Shown here piece after piece: positions 38,933-48,366 of a stretch of 64,000 nucleotides of DNA. The position numbers and the translations under genes were made by a program. The DNA comes from a virus. The notes under the pieces were generated by a model. That model did not search any database, was not told the DNA's origin, and saw only the letters and a list, made by a program, of their open reading frames with translations. The stretch spans positions 62,001-126,000 of IMG/VR virus record IMGVR_UViG_3300037041_002705. The stretch is one strand, 5' to 3'. Positions within the stretch are counted from its first letter, which is position 1; each line of letters opens with the position of its first letter.

Positions 38933-41900
38933 ATGCTTATAGAGGTAGGTCGCCACCTTAAGTTTTTTGATAAAGAAGGTAACGAACTTAATCTCACTCG
39001 TGCGTACGGTGTGTGGTACGGGATGCTCTACTTCCCTAGAGTTTCCACTTCATTATATGAAGTACAACACATCTTCATTGCCGAGCAGGTTAAGTACGAG
39101 TACAGCTTCACCCAATCAATAAACATCAACACTCTCCCGGTTGGGCTGAGTGGCCTCGTTACGCTTGATGTAAATGCAGATCCAAGCGATGTTGAGCTTC
39201 TTGACAGGATATACTATCCTGGCCAACAGGTCACTGTTGTTGACACGTCAAATTCAGAAAACTACTTCATAGGATCTGTACAGGGATACAATCCGGTAGA
39301 TGGATCTTTGAACCTTAGGGTGACATCAAAGTTTGGCACAGGTACCGTTAGCACATGGAAGATAGAAGCATACGTCTATACATTCCCTAGAGGAGCAGAC
39401 AACTCCTACTTCACAGTAAAATGGAGAGAGGACGTTGCATCTGACAATGTGTTCCTTTTCAATGCAGACACAGGAGGCGACTATCCTGTCATAAAGAAGA
39501 TGGAATATCTTGAGGAGCTGTTGGACAATGGATCCTCGGATGAAATAGAAGGGGTCACATTCTCTGGAGGAGAACCAGTAGCCGTCGATCCGGATGCAAC
39601 AATGTACCGGATAATAGAAGATGGAACTGACATAGACTCAAAGGTCATGCAGCTGAATCTTGCGCTCTTCTCTGAAGAGGAGTCAAGGTATGCAAGAACG
39701 CTTGAGGTATACTACACAAACCTCAGCCCAATAGCAGATACATTCAGGGACACCTTTGTTGGAACTGGGTTAAACAATCAAAACTACATCATTGATGTTG
39801 ATGATTCATTCAACCTCAACAACTACTACTTCAATGTTTATGTGGCACAGCCACAGTCAGGGTTCCAGATAGAATCAACATCGGTCGTCACTCCTGGATC
39901 AATGACGATAGACTTTTCATCAAAGAGAAGCTTTGAAAACGAAAAGCGCCTTCAGACTGGCGGAACAATAGCAATAATAAGGAACAACGATCCATCATCA
40001 ACGTTCTTCTGTACGGTGGTTAGCAGCAACTACAACCCATCGACTGATACGATGACGATAGACATAGAGGATAACACACTCTTCGGATCCATTGCAGACT
40101 TCTCCACGTATAAAGTTCTGATCAATGATCAGCAGCTTGCACCGATGGAGGTTGTTGATAACATAACAGACTACAACCCTGGAGAGATGGTTGTAAATCT
40201 AAAGAAGACAGTATCTTCTGAGTTCAATGCACTCTTTGGTAACAGCAAGAATGGATATGTTCCTCCTGCTGCATCATGCATTGTTGTTGAATGGAATCTC
40301 ATAGAAGATCTTCAGAAGGTTGCTGAGATTGCAGTCTACGGAGAGGTTGAAGGAGAGGATGAACGGTTCAAGCTCATCCTTGACAACTTTGGCCGTGACA
40401 TAGTATCTGAGGTCGGTCCTGTGTTTAGAAACGCAGACGTCAATGAGGGCCTTCCTGACTACCAGCTTGTGAACGAAAAGAGAAAAGAACTTCTTGCAGC
40501 AGGCGATGAGATATTCCCATACACCGGTTCATACCGAGGGTTCATAAATGCAATCAAGTTCTTTGGCTATGGCGATCTTCGACTAAAGGAATACTGGAAG
40601 AACGTAGACATCACGTCTCCTCTGTATGGAAAGTACAATCAGATAGAGGTACCACTAAATCTCAAAGACATAAACAGCGACGGACTTGTCCCAAGCCAGG
40701 TTTGGAAGAAGACAAGCAAGTTCAGCCTTGTTTACGATATAAATGAACTGACAGGAACATACGATGAGTATGGCGAGCCTATAACCCAGGACTCCTTCCA
40801 GTTCACAAACGAAGAGGTTCTCATAAAGCTCTTCTCGTTAAAGAACGTCCTCAAGAAGTACTTCCTTCCACTGAATGCAAGGATCGTGGACATAACAGGA
40901 GAGGGCATATACTTTGACACATATGCAACAGAGTCTTGGCTAACCCAGAACCACTACATAGTGTCATCTCCTGATTACCTTGACATAAAGTTCACTGTAG
41001 AGCCAAAGATAGCATACATAGACGATCAGGACACGCCATACAAGAAGGTCAATCCTGTTGGTGAAGGCCTCTCAATACAGGAGCTTTCGGCATACAGCAT
41101 ATCTGATCTTGGAAACTATGAGCTATCAAGCTTTTATGTGAACAAGAATGCACCGACGTTCCTCGAGAGCGGCGTACAGAAGATAGGAGCAAAGGTCACA
41201 TGCACAGCAGATACATTCAAGCTGTACTGGAAGGACATGACAATGTCGTGGAACAAGCTCCAAGAATCTGAGAGTGCCATCGCAGGAAGCCAATTCACAT
41301 GGGCTGGAGTTGCAGATGGTGATGCATATGAAATGGAATGGAGGGTAAATTCAACTGGAGGAGCAAGGCCTTTCAACTATGCAAAGAGGGGCAAAGTTTC
41401 AGATCTGACAACGCATGACGTCATAGTCCCATATGAAGGCACATACGATGTTGAGCTTGCATACTATCTAACAAGCAGCGGTGTTCAATCAAAGCTCATG
41501 AGGAGCGCATTCGTTGCAAGCATGAAGTCGTCCAACCTCGTTGGTTTCTACAGGGCATCAAACACGGTTGATACATGGAACCAGATATATGGAACATGGG
41601 AAGAAGGAAGCTGGTCTTGGGCAACAAGAAACCAAGGCGTTCTTAGGCCTACTGTAAAGAGGCGTCTTGCATCAAGGGCATTCCCTCAAAGATTCAAGAA
41701 CACAACATGGCAGCAATCAGTCATAAGATGGGCAGACATAAGCTCAACTAGATATTTCGACCAAGATTTTCTTGATGAAGTAGAGAATGCTCAGATAGCA
41801 GACATAGACTATGATCTAAAAACGGTTTATCTGTTTGGGAACTACTACAAACCAGATACAAGCGCAAGGACTGCATTGACAAAGGGGCAACTTGTTGTCT

Positions 41901-43972
41901 TCAAAGGCCCAGAATCAAGAACATCCACAAACGTCCTTAGCTACAATTCAGCAACAAAGACGCTTGTTGTAGAGGGAGAATACCAGCCTTCTACAATAAA
42001 TGGAAAGCTCATATCGATAATATCAAGGGTTCTGTTGGACTCACTCACGTTCAATGCAATAAGCCCAGAGATAAGTGAGGCTGGATACTATCCAAAGTAT
42101 CGTGTTGAGCTCGATGGAGACCTTACTGCATGGATACGAACCGGTCTCAGTGTTGAGGTTTTGTTGAACGGCGATGCAGAGTTTTCTGATGCAATAGTTA
42201 CGAAGAGCTCATACGACATAACAACAAACAAGACGACTATTGAGTTTAAGACAACGGACAGAAGGTACTCAAACTTCAACATAGCAACATCCCAGACAGG
42301 AGGAGAAATAATATCAACAGAGACCGGATGCTCTTTGAGGTACTTCAACTTCTCATCAAGGCTAACGCCAGGTTCAACTATTGCATACAATGGAAGAACA
42401 TCAATATTCTTCAATGATCTTGATAAGACGCTGTCAAAGCTTCCAGATCCTTCAACAAATGATGTCCTTGCATACTGGGGCAACGTCAGCGCAGACGTGT
42501 CCTTCTATGTGTCAGATGTATACTTTGATGGATCATACACAAATGTCGTTCTTGAGGATCCAAAGGCCCTCCTTCCAAAGATAGACACAAGCTATTCGAT
42601 AGACTTCTCAGAGTTCGATGTTGACTATGCTGGAAAATGGGCTGGAATACTTCCGGTAAACAAGTGGTCGTCGTTGACTGGCCAGTGGAAGGATGTGTTC
42701 TCAAGGACATGGGGGTCTTTTGATTACCATCCAAGCTACACATGTGGTTTCATAATAAACACTGTTGCTCCTGGTGGTTCAATAAGAATAAATGATGGAG
42801 AGCTCTTTGAGTTTCCTAACGACACGTACATGACAATGGGTGATGCTCTTGAGGCATTAAAGACATCCCAGATTGAAGAGATCTCAAGGTTCAACTATAC
42901 GATTGCCATCTACAACGAAACGATGGGCATACTCAGGGTCCTTCCTGATCCAGTATCAAGCGACTGGCCATACTACACATCGATAAGCTATGAAGTGAAC
43001 GATGGCTACTTCTTAAATAGTGATTCTACTGGATCGTCGGTCGGTGCAACGGTCAACTTTGATTTTGATAAAGACATATCAAGCCTTCCTTACTTTGAGC
43101 CAGGTAACACAATAAAGATAGTAAAGAAGGACAATAGTGAGACTATAGAAGTTGTCATATCTTCTCTCGGCGCAGAGTTTAATTCAGTCGGAGAGATAGT
43201 CATAAACATAGAGGACAGCATAGAGTACTCAGCGATAGCAGACTACACAGACTACAGGGTGTTCTTTACTCCTTGGGGCCAAATACCTGAAACACTTGTG
43301 TATGACTCAACTGCAACTCCTCCTAGAGAGGTCTATGTTCCTCCTACATACATCATACTTGCAACGGCAAAGGTGCCAGGTGTAAGCGCCCTTGGCTACA
43401 TAGAGTTTGATGGAGGGGTCACAGGAATATACAGAGACTTCCCTACAAGGTCACACACATACCCAGTATATGACTTCAGGAAGTACAGGGACACTGATAA
43501 CATCGGCGACTACGACCCAAGAGAGGAATCAAACTACCGAGGATGGGAAGAAGGTGGCTCAACGTTCCCTCCTGTGAAGTACTTTGATACATGCAACGGA
43601 AACCTCCCTGCTCTCATGAGGTCGCAGTACGGACCATATTTGAATGGAAGCTTTGGTTGGAATGAGACATACATAGGATATGATCATGTTGACGCACTTA
43701 CATTCTCAACAGTGTTCTTTAATCTTGCAAACTGTAAGATATCAGGCGTTGTTGATGTCATATGGAAGCTCATTGATTCAGAGTCTGGCGTCTTGTTGTT
43801 AAAGACAAAGAACCCATACTTTGTATGGACGTTCAATTCAACAGGAAACTTTGATGTTGAGGCAGAGGTGATAGACCTAAATGGAAACACAAAGACGGTA
43901 AGAAAGAAGGGATTCGTCAGGGTGTTTGATTCTTTTGAAACATTACAATTTGAAGGATGTCCAGTCAACTAA
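38933..43972 (+). CDS. Giant baseplate/tail structural protein
   Basis: 1679 residues, no transmembrane segments. The middle (~530-680) contains SYRGFINAIKFFGYGDLRL and a following NEEVLIKLFSLKNVLKKYF, blocks I associate with large baseplate wedge proteins, for which T4 gp7 is the nearest position-equivalent. Many beta-rich modules follow, and the last ~60 residues (IWKLIDSESG, then NPYFVWTFNSTGNFDVEAEV) look like a PKD/Ig-like domain. Position after gp6-like and before more giant proteins matches a gp7-type wedge arm or peripheral fibre network. Assignment is by context and composition. Confidence 0.5.
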   Translation: MLIEVGRHLKFFDKEGNELNLTRAYGVWYGMLYFPRVSTSLYEVQHIFIAEQVKYEYSFTQSININTLPVGLSGLVTLDVNADPSDVELLDRIYYPGQQVTVVDTSNSENYFIGSVQGYNPVDGSLNLRVTSKFGTGTVSTWKIEAYVYTFPRGADNSYFTVKWREDVASDNVFLFNADTGGDYPVIKKMEYLEELLDNGSSDEIEGVTFSGGEPVAVDPDATMYRIIEDGTDIDSKVMQLNLALFSEEESRYARTLEVYYTNLSPIADTFRDTFVGTGLNNQNYIIDVDDSFNLNNYYFNVYVAQPQSGFQIESTSVVTPGSMTIDFSSKRSFENEKRLQTGGTIAIIRNNDPSSTFFCTVVSSNYNPSTDTMTIDIEDNTLFGSIADFSTYKVLINDQQLAPMEVVDNITDYNPGEMVVNLKKTVSSEFNALFGNSKNGYVPPAASCIVVEWNLIEDLQKVAEIAVYGEVEGEDERFKLILDNFGRDIVSEVGPVFRNADVNEGLPDYQLVNEKRKELLAAGDEIFPYTGSYRGFINAIKFFGYGDLRLKEYWKNVDITSPLYGKYNQIEVPLNLKDINSDGLVPSQVWKKTSKFSLVYDINELTGTYDEYGEPITQDSFQFTNEEVLIKLFSLKNVLKKYFLPLNARIVDITGEGIYFDTYATESWLTQNHYIVSSPDYLDIKFTVEPKIAYIDDQDTPYKKVNPVGEGLSIQELSAYSISDLGNYELSSFYVNKNAPTFLESGVQKIGAKVTCTADTFKLYWKDMTMSWNKLQESESAIAGSQFTWAGVADGDAYEMEWRVNSTGGARPFNYAKRGKVSDLTTHDVIVPYEGTYDVELAYYLTSSGVQSKLMRSAFVASMKSSNLVGFYRASNTVDTWNQIYGTWEEGSWSWATRNQGVLRPTVKRRLASRAFPQRFKNTTWQQSVIRWADISSTRYFDQDFLDEVENAQIADIDYDLKTVYLFGNYYKPDTSARTALTKGQLVVFKGPESRTSTNVLSYNSATKTLVVEGEYQPSTINGKLISIISRVLLDSLTFNAISPEISEAGYYPKYRVELDGDLTAWIRTGLSVEVLLNGDAEFSDAIVTKSSYDITTNKTTIEFKTTDRRYSNFNIATSQTGGEIISTETGCSLRYFNFSSRLTPGSTIAYNGRTSIFFNDLDKTLSKLPDPSTNDVLAYWGNVSADVSFYVSDVYFDGSYTNVVLEDPKALLPKIDTSYSIDFSEFDVDYAGKWAGILPVNKWSSLTGQWKDVFSRTWGSFDYHPSYTCGFIINTVAPGGSIRINDGELFEFPNDTYMTMGDALEALKTSQIEEISRFNYTIAIYNETMGILRVLPDPVSSDWPYYTSISYEVNDGYFLNSDSTGSSVGATVNFDFDKDISSLPYFEPGNTIKIVKKDNSETIEVVISSLGAEFNSVGEIVINIEDSIEYSAIADYTDYRVFFTPWGQIPETLVYDSTATPPREVYVPPTYIILATAKVPGVSALGYIEFDGGVTGIYRDFPTRSHTYPVYDFRKYRDTDNIGDYDPREESNYRGWEEGGSTFPPVKYFDTCNGNLPALMRSQYGPYLNGSFGWNETYIGYDHVDALTFSTVFFNLANCKISGVVDVIWKLIDSESGVLLLKTKNPYFVWTFNSTGNFDVEAEVIDLNGNTKTVRKKGFVRVFDSFETLQFEGCPVN

Positions 43973-46203
43973 CATGCAAGGATCCGTTTGGGTACAACCC
44001 AGGCCTTGAGGATGGAAATGCCTCTGGGCCTTCTCCTGTTTCAAACTCAAATGCAACAATTTGGTATTCAAACCTTGGCGATATAGTAAGCATATCAAAG
44101 ACGATAACAATAGATTCAGTCTTTGCATCATTTACATTGAACCAACAGGGTGGAAACTATTCCGTCAGTGGATACCTTTATGAGATATGGCTAGATGGGT
44201 TTGTTAACAATGGAGGAGATGGAAACATTCTAAATGGCAGCCATTGGCTGTTCCTTGTTAACAGTCTGACCCTTGACTGCTATGATCTTGTGGTTGTTGA
44301 CACCCAAGACGTTGATGATCCAACAGAAGGAAACATCACAAAGGTGCTTGTTGCTGACCCAACATACTCAGAGGTTCTTTCAAAGTATGTTGATGCAATA
44401 CAGCAGGGATATCAGGTATACACAATATCAACAACTCCTTTGACAGAGTATGCAAATAGAGGAGTTTTCAGGCTTGACAATGACATAAGCAGGAAGGTAA
44501 ACTTCAATGCAAAGGATCTTTCTCTCATAATAGATGAACCACTTTTGTCATACACAAGCGCTGGAAGCCTCTGGATAGATTCTCCAGAGAGCGTGTTGTC
44601 GTATCCTCAACTCACGCAAGGAAACAGCCTTAGGCTGCAGAAAAGGGACAACAGGGATTCAGGTTTTGAGGTCGTGATAAATGGCACGCCAACATACAGA
44701 GGACAAATAAACGATGTCACGCCAGGGGATCTGTTCTACTCAATATTCTTTGTCAGCTCATCCGTTGGGTTTACCGTCGGATCAGACAATGAGGGATCTC
44801 CTGTCATACTAAAAACTTCAGATTCAGGCACCACATGGGACATCGTGACGCCTGATGAAATGAACACAACTCCAAGGGCAGTTGCATTCATAACGACGCC
44901 AAACTCACAATCCATGTACACAGGGTTTACTGTCGGAAACTCTGGTGCCATATTCAAGACCGTAGACACAGGAGACACATGGGAAGAAGTGACATCAAAT
45001 TCTACAGAGAACCTGTATGGCATATCAATCTACGATGAGGATAACATTTGGGTTGTTGGATCAAACGGTGAGGTTCTTTATGGCACATCAGAAGGTGATA
45101 CGTGGGCTGTTCAGTCAAGCGGTATCTCAGAGAATCTAAACTCAGTGTCATTCATTGATGATAATACAGGATGGGCCGTTGGAAACTCAGGAACAGTGAT
45201 TGAGACAGAAGACGGTGGAACAACATGGACGGATAAGACTTCAGTTTCAGGCACAACAGAGGATCTCTATGGCGTGTTCTTCACCAGTGCAACAAGAGGA
45301 TATGCGTGCGGAAACGCAGGTACCATAATAAGGACAAACACGGATGGAGATTCTTGGACCACAAGAAACTCAGGAACCACAAACGCTTTGAGATCTGTCT
45401 ATTTCATAGGAAGCACCGGAATATGCGTAGGCACAAATGGAACGCTAACAAAGACAACAGATGGTGGTATAACATGGAATGCATCTGGAATAAGTGGCTA
45501 CGGAAGCCTATACTCTGTTCAGATGCTAAGCACAACAAACATTTGGTCGTCAGGAGATGATACCTACATAAAGAAGTCAACAAACGGCGGATCTTCATGG
45601 ACATCATCTATACCACCAAATACCCCATTGAACCTAACAAAGGTCAAGGCAGGAAACAAGATAAGCATGAGCCTTGTTCCTCCTTATCAGTTCAGCTACA
45701 AGAAGGGTGATGTTGTGTACGTTTCAAAGCAACTGATAGATGTTAAGTCAGGAAGCTATGGGATTGAATATGTTAAGGCGATAGTTCTTTCATTTAGTAA
45801 CGGCATTCTTGACCTGATGGTTTCGTTCAAACCAAACGGAGCATCAGCATCTGGGTCAAAATGGTACATTATTTCTGAGGTGGATCAAATAAATATACCG
45901 ATATCTTCAAACTACTACTTCTCACTTTTGAGCCCTTCTGAGATCTTGGAATATAATCTCCTGAACTGCATATTTTCTGTGCGTCTTCAGATAGTGGATA
46001 ACAAGAGATTCAATAGGTACGTATTCAGATACAAGCCGGACAATTCTTCGGCTTGGAAGTATGTTGAAACGACGGAAAGTAACACCATAATTGATAACGT
46101 ACTTCCAAATACGATCTTCAGTGAGGAGATAATGGGGTTCAATGATTCTACAGGAGACTACTGTGGATTCTCTGAATCTGGCACTTTTAACACGTTTTTC
46201 TGA
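43957..46203 (+). CDS. YCF48-like beta-propeller virion protein
   Basis: 748 residues. The first ~250 and last ~190 residues are beta-rich with no family recognised. Between them are seven Asp-box repeats: SDSGTTW, VDTGDTW, SEGDTW, EDGGTTW, NTDGDSW, TDGGITW and TNGGSSW, spaced about 40 residues apart. This is the YCF48/BNR-like propeller fold, one seven-bladed ring at 44.7-45.6 kb. Such propellers bind sugars or proteins; phage use suggests receptor binding or virion attachment, which is inferred. The start lies inside the end of the previous gene (16-base overlap). The next gene has its own late-type motif. Confidence 0.75.
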   Translation: MSSQLTCKDPFGYNPGLEDGNASGPSPVSNSNATIWYSNLGDIVSISKTITIDSVFASFTLNQQGGNYSVSGYLYEIWLDGFVNNGGDGNILNGSHWLFLVNSLTLDCYDLVVVDTQDVDDPTEGNITKVLVADPTYSEVLSKYVDAIQQGYQVYTISTTPLTEYANRGVFRLDNDISRKVNFNAKDLSLIIDEPLLSYTSAGSLWIDSPESVLSYPQLTQGNSLRLQKRDNRDSGFEVVINGTPTYRGQINDVTPGDLFYSIFFVSSSVGFTVGSDNEGSPVILKTSDSGTTWDIVTPDEMNTTPRAVAFITTPNSQSMYTGFTVGNSGAIFKTVDTGDTWEEVTSNSTENLYGISIYDEDNIWVVGSNGEVLYGTSEGDTWAVQSSGISENLNSVSFIDDNTGWAVGNSGTVIETEDGGTTWTDKTSVSGTTEDLYGVFFTSATRGYACGNAGTIIRTNTDGDSWTTRNSGTTNALRSVYFIGSTGICVGTNGTLTKTTDGGITWNASGISGYGSLYSVQMLSTTNIWSSGDDTYIKKSTNGGSSWTSSIPPNTPLNLTKVKAGNKISMSLVPPYQFSYKKGDVVYVSKQLIDVKSGSYGIEYVKAIVLSFSNGILDLMVSFKPNGASASGSKWYIISEVDQINIPISSNYYFSLLSPSEILEYNLLNCIFSVRLQIVDNKRFNRYVFRYKPDNSSAWKYVETTESNTIIDNVLPNTIFSEEIMGFNDSTGDYCGFSESGTFNTFF

Positions 46204-46206
46204 CAA

Positions 46207-46213
46207 ATATATA
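46207..46213 (+). promoter_or_regulatory. Late-promoter-like ATATATA motif
   Basis: ATATATAAAAC lies 10 bases before ATG 46224, in the 20 bases between the propeller stop and the next gene, without a clear Shine-Dalgarno. Confidence 0.5.
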
Positions 46214-46223
46214 AAACATAACC

Positions 46224-48365
46224 ATGGCAGTAGCACCATTCATACGACCGATAAGAGTACAGGGAGGAACGTTTTATACGTTCCCTTCTTGCGTTGAGGA
46301 CCTGAGCTTTACGTTTACGAACCCAAGCTATAACATCTCGTTCTCAAAGTTTGCTCTTCTCAACATACCGGACATTGCCGTCCCGAACGACAATGAGAAC
46401 TACATACAGCTTAGATCGGTTCCTGGTGCATTCTCAAAGGTTTATGACACATCAAACGATCCAAACATTGCATTTGCTGAATCATTTCAGAATTATGCAT
46501 TGAACCTGGAGACATTGATTGTCAGCGACCCAAACTACGATTCAACAAAGCTGCCAACGGTATCAGAGAGGGTCTTCTTCAAATGGTTGAAGGAGGTTGG
46601 GGCATTGAGGTTCAGAGAAGCAAACTCGACAGAGACTGCAACAAACAACACAAATGTAGGACAGAGGTTTGTTGAAGAGGATGAGACATCGATCTATTCA
46701 AGGGTGATAAAATATGTTGGCGACATTGACATAACAAACACGTCAAAGTTCCAAGGAAACACACAGGCAGAGATCTACATCCACATACCAACAGAAACAG
46801 GAAGTTCTCCGTATGTTCTTCTCAAGAGCGAGACAAAGGACCTTAACTACGCTGCAAATGCAGTGTTTCAGTACCAAGCAACGGATCCTGTAGATTCTGT
46901 CTACATATCTGGAAGAACATCAACCGACACACAGCCTGCAGGGTTGGACTTCAGAGCATACTATGATTCTGAAGGTGCGTATTCTGAGCCAACGTATCAG
47001 CTCGCAAAGATGGACTCTGGTGGCAACTACGTCAATGATGAATGGTGGTGGTCGTTCCCAAGCGACAACTCGTACTTCCTTGAGCCAACAAGGCTCAATG
47101 ATCCAAGGAATGATGATCTCAGGATAACAGGAATTGGTGCTGAAGCAGGAGAAGACATATACTTTAGAAGGAACAGGCTGGATGGAATTGGAATCGATTT
47201 CTCCCTTCCTAGCTATCAACAGGCAGTTCAAGAGAATGCAATAAACGCATGGCAGCAGTTCAATGTGACAACAGGAAGCGTCACGTTTGATTTCAATGCT
47301 GTTCTCGTTTATTATGACATTGTCTCGCAATCAAACCCTGATGACAGGGCAACGAACCTGTATGGCGTTCTCTTCCTAGATGATGTGCAGCAGTCAACAG
47401 GCGGCGCATTCATTCCTAGGTACACAAAGTACAAGCCAAACAAGAACACCAACATCAATGGCAACTCTTATGGCTTCAGGATAAACCTAAGGCTCGATAC
47501 GAACGTTGAGGACACATCCGTCCAGGCAAGCATCAATGACTACAACACGTTCTCGATGCAGCTGTTCAGTGATGCACTCACAGAGCTAAGAAACGCAAGC
47601 GATCTTCTTCTCACACAGATAGCTGATATATCAAACCTACAGACCCAGATAGATGATCTACAGGATCTGATGCTAACACAGTCTTCTGTTGATACACTTG
47701 ATGCAAGGGTCACTACGCTTGAGAATGAGTTCCTAACATCACAGGCATACTTTGCAAACTCAAAGTCTCTGGTTGAACTCATAAACAGGAACTACCAAGA
47801 GATACTCAACATATACAACAACAAGTCGAGTGTTGAGATCCAGTACAACACAGATGTTCTGAAAGCAGGACCTGGCATATCGATCCTCAAGCAGGGTGGA
47901 AACGTCTTCATAAACAACACAAGAGAAGGGTACAACTTCGATGCATCAAAGCCTTTCATAGACCTTGAGCAGTACAGCCAGACGCCTACCTCTTACAACT
48001 ATACAGCAAGTCTAACAACCGGAACAAACTATCTTCTGTTCAAGACCTTGAATGGCTCTGTGTTTGATCCAAACCTCGATCTTGTGCTTCTCATAGATGA
48101 TTCACAGAACGACTTTGAGACAGGCCAGGTCATAAAGGTCTGCTTCTCAACGCCTGTCAATCTTTTGAAGACATCGACGTTGTTTGACAGGAAGTTCACT
48201 ATACTTACCGATGCAGCAAACAGATCAGGCGCATCGTCTCCATACAGCGTTGTTGTTGGTTCATTCAATGCAAACAGCTTTGCGCTTTCAGGAAACACGC
48301 CATACTTTGAGATAGTTTGTTTGGACAAGAACACATTCACTTTCAACACAGAAAAAATTAGATAA
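46224..48365 (+). CDS. Virion structural protein with coiled coil
   Basis: 713 residues, family not recognised. A long beta-rich N-terminal half leads to a coiled coil around residues 440-540 (SDLLLTQIADISNLQTQIDD, then SVDTLDARVTTLENEF) that would trimerise the protein. A C-terminal domain follows. This layout is typical of trimeric fibres and whiskers. A late-type motif starts this transcript, and the next gene follows after one base, so it opens the group up to 64 kb. Fibre or baseplate-peripheral role is inferred. Confidence 0.6.
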   Translation: MAVAPFIRPIRVQGGTFYTFPSCVEDLSFTFTNPSYNISFSKFALLNIPDIAVPNDNENYIQLRSVPGAFSKVYDTSNDPNIAFAESFQNYALNLETLIVSDPNYDSTKLPTVSERVFFKWLKEVGALRFREANSTETATNNTNVGQRFVEEDETSIYSRVIKYVGDIDITNTSKFQGNTQAEIYIHIPTETGSSPYVLLKSETKDLNYAANAVFQYQATDPVDSVYISGRTSTDTQPAGLDFRAYYDSEGAYSEPTYQLAKMDSGGNYVNDEWWWSFPSDNSYFLEPTRLNDPRNDDLRITGIGAEAGEDIYFRRNRLDGIGIDFSLPSYQQAVQENAINAWQQFNVTTGSVTFDFNAVLVYYDIVSQSNPDDRATNLYGVLFLDDVQQSTGGAFIPRYTKYKPNKNTNINGNSYGFRINLRLDTNVEDTSVQASINDYNTFSMQLFSDALTELRNASDLLLTQIADISNLQTQIDDLQDLMLTQSSVDTLDARVTTLENEFLTSQAYFANSKSLVELINRNYQEILNIYNNKSSVEIQYNTDVLKAGPGISILKQGGNVFINNTREGYNFDASKPFIDLEQYSQTPTSYNYTASLTTGTNYLLFKTLNGSVFDPNLDLVLLIDDSQNDFETGQVIKVCFSTPVNLLKTSTLFDRKFTILTDAANRSGASSPYSVVVGSFNANSFALSGNTPYFEIVCLDKNTFTFNTEKIR

Positions 48366-48366
48366 C

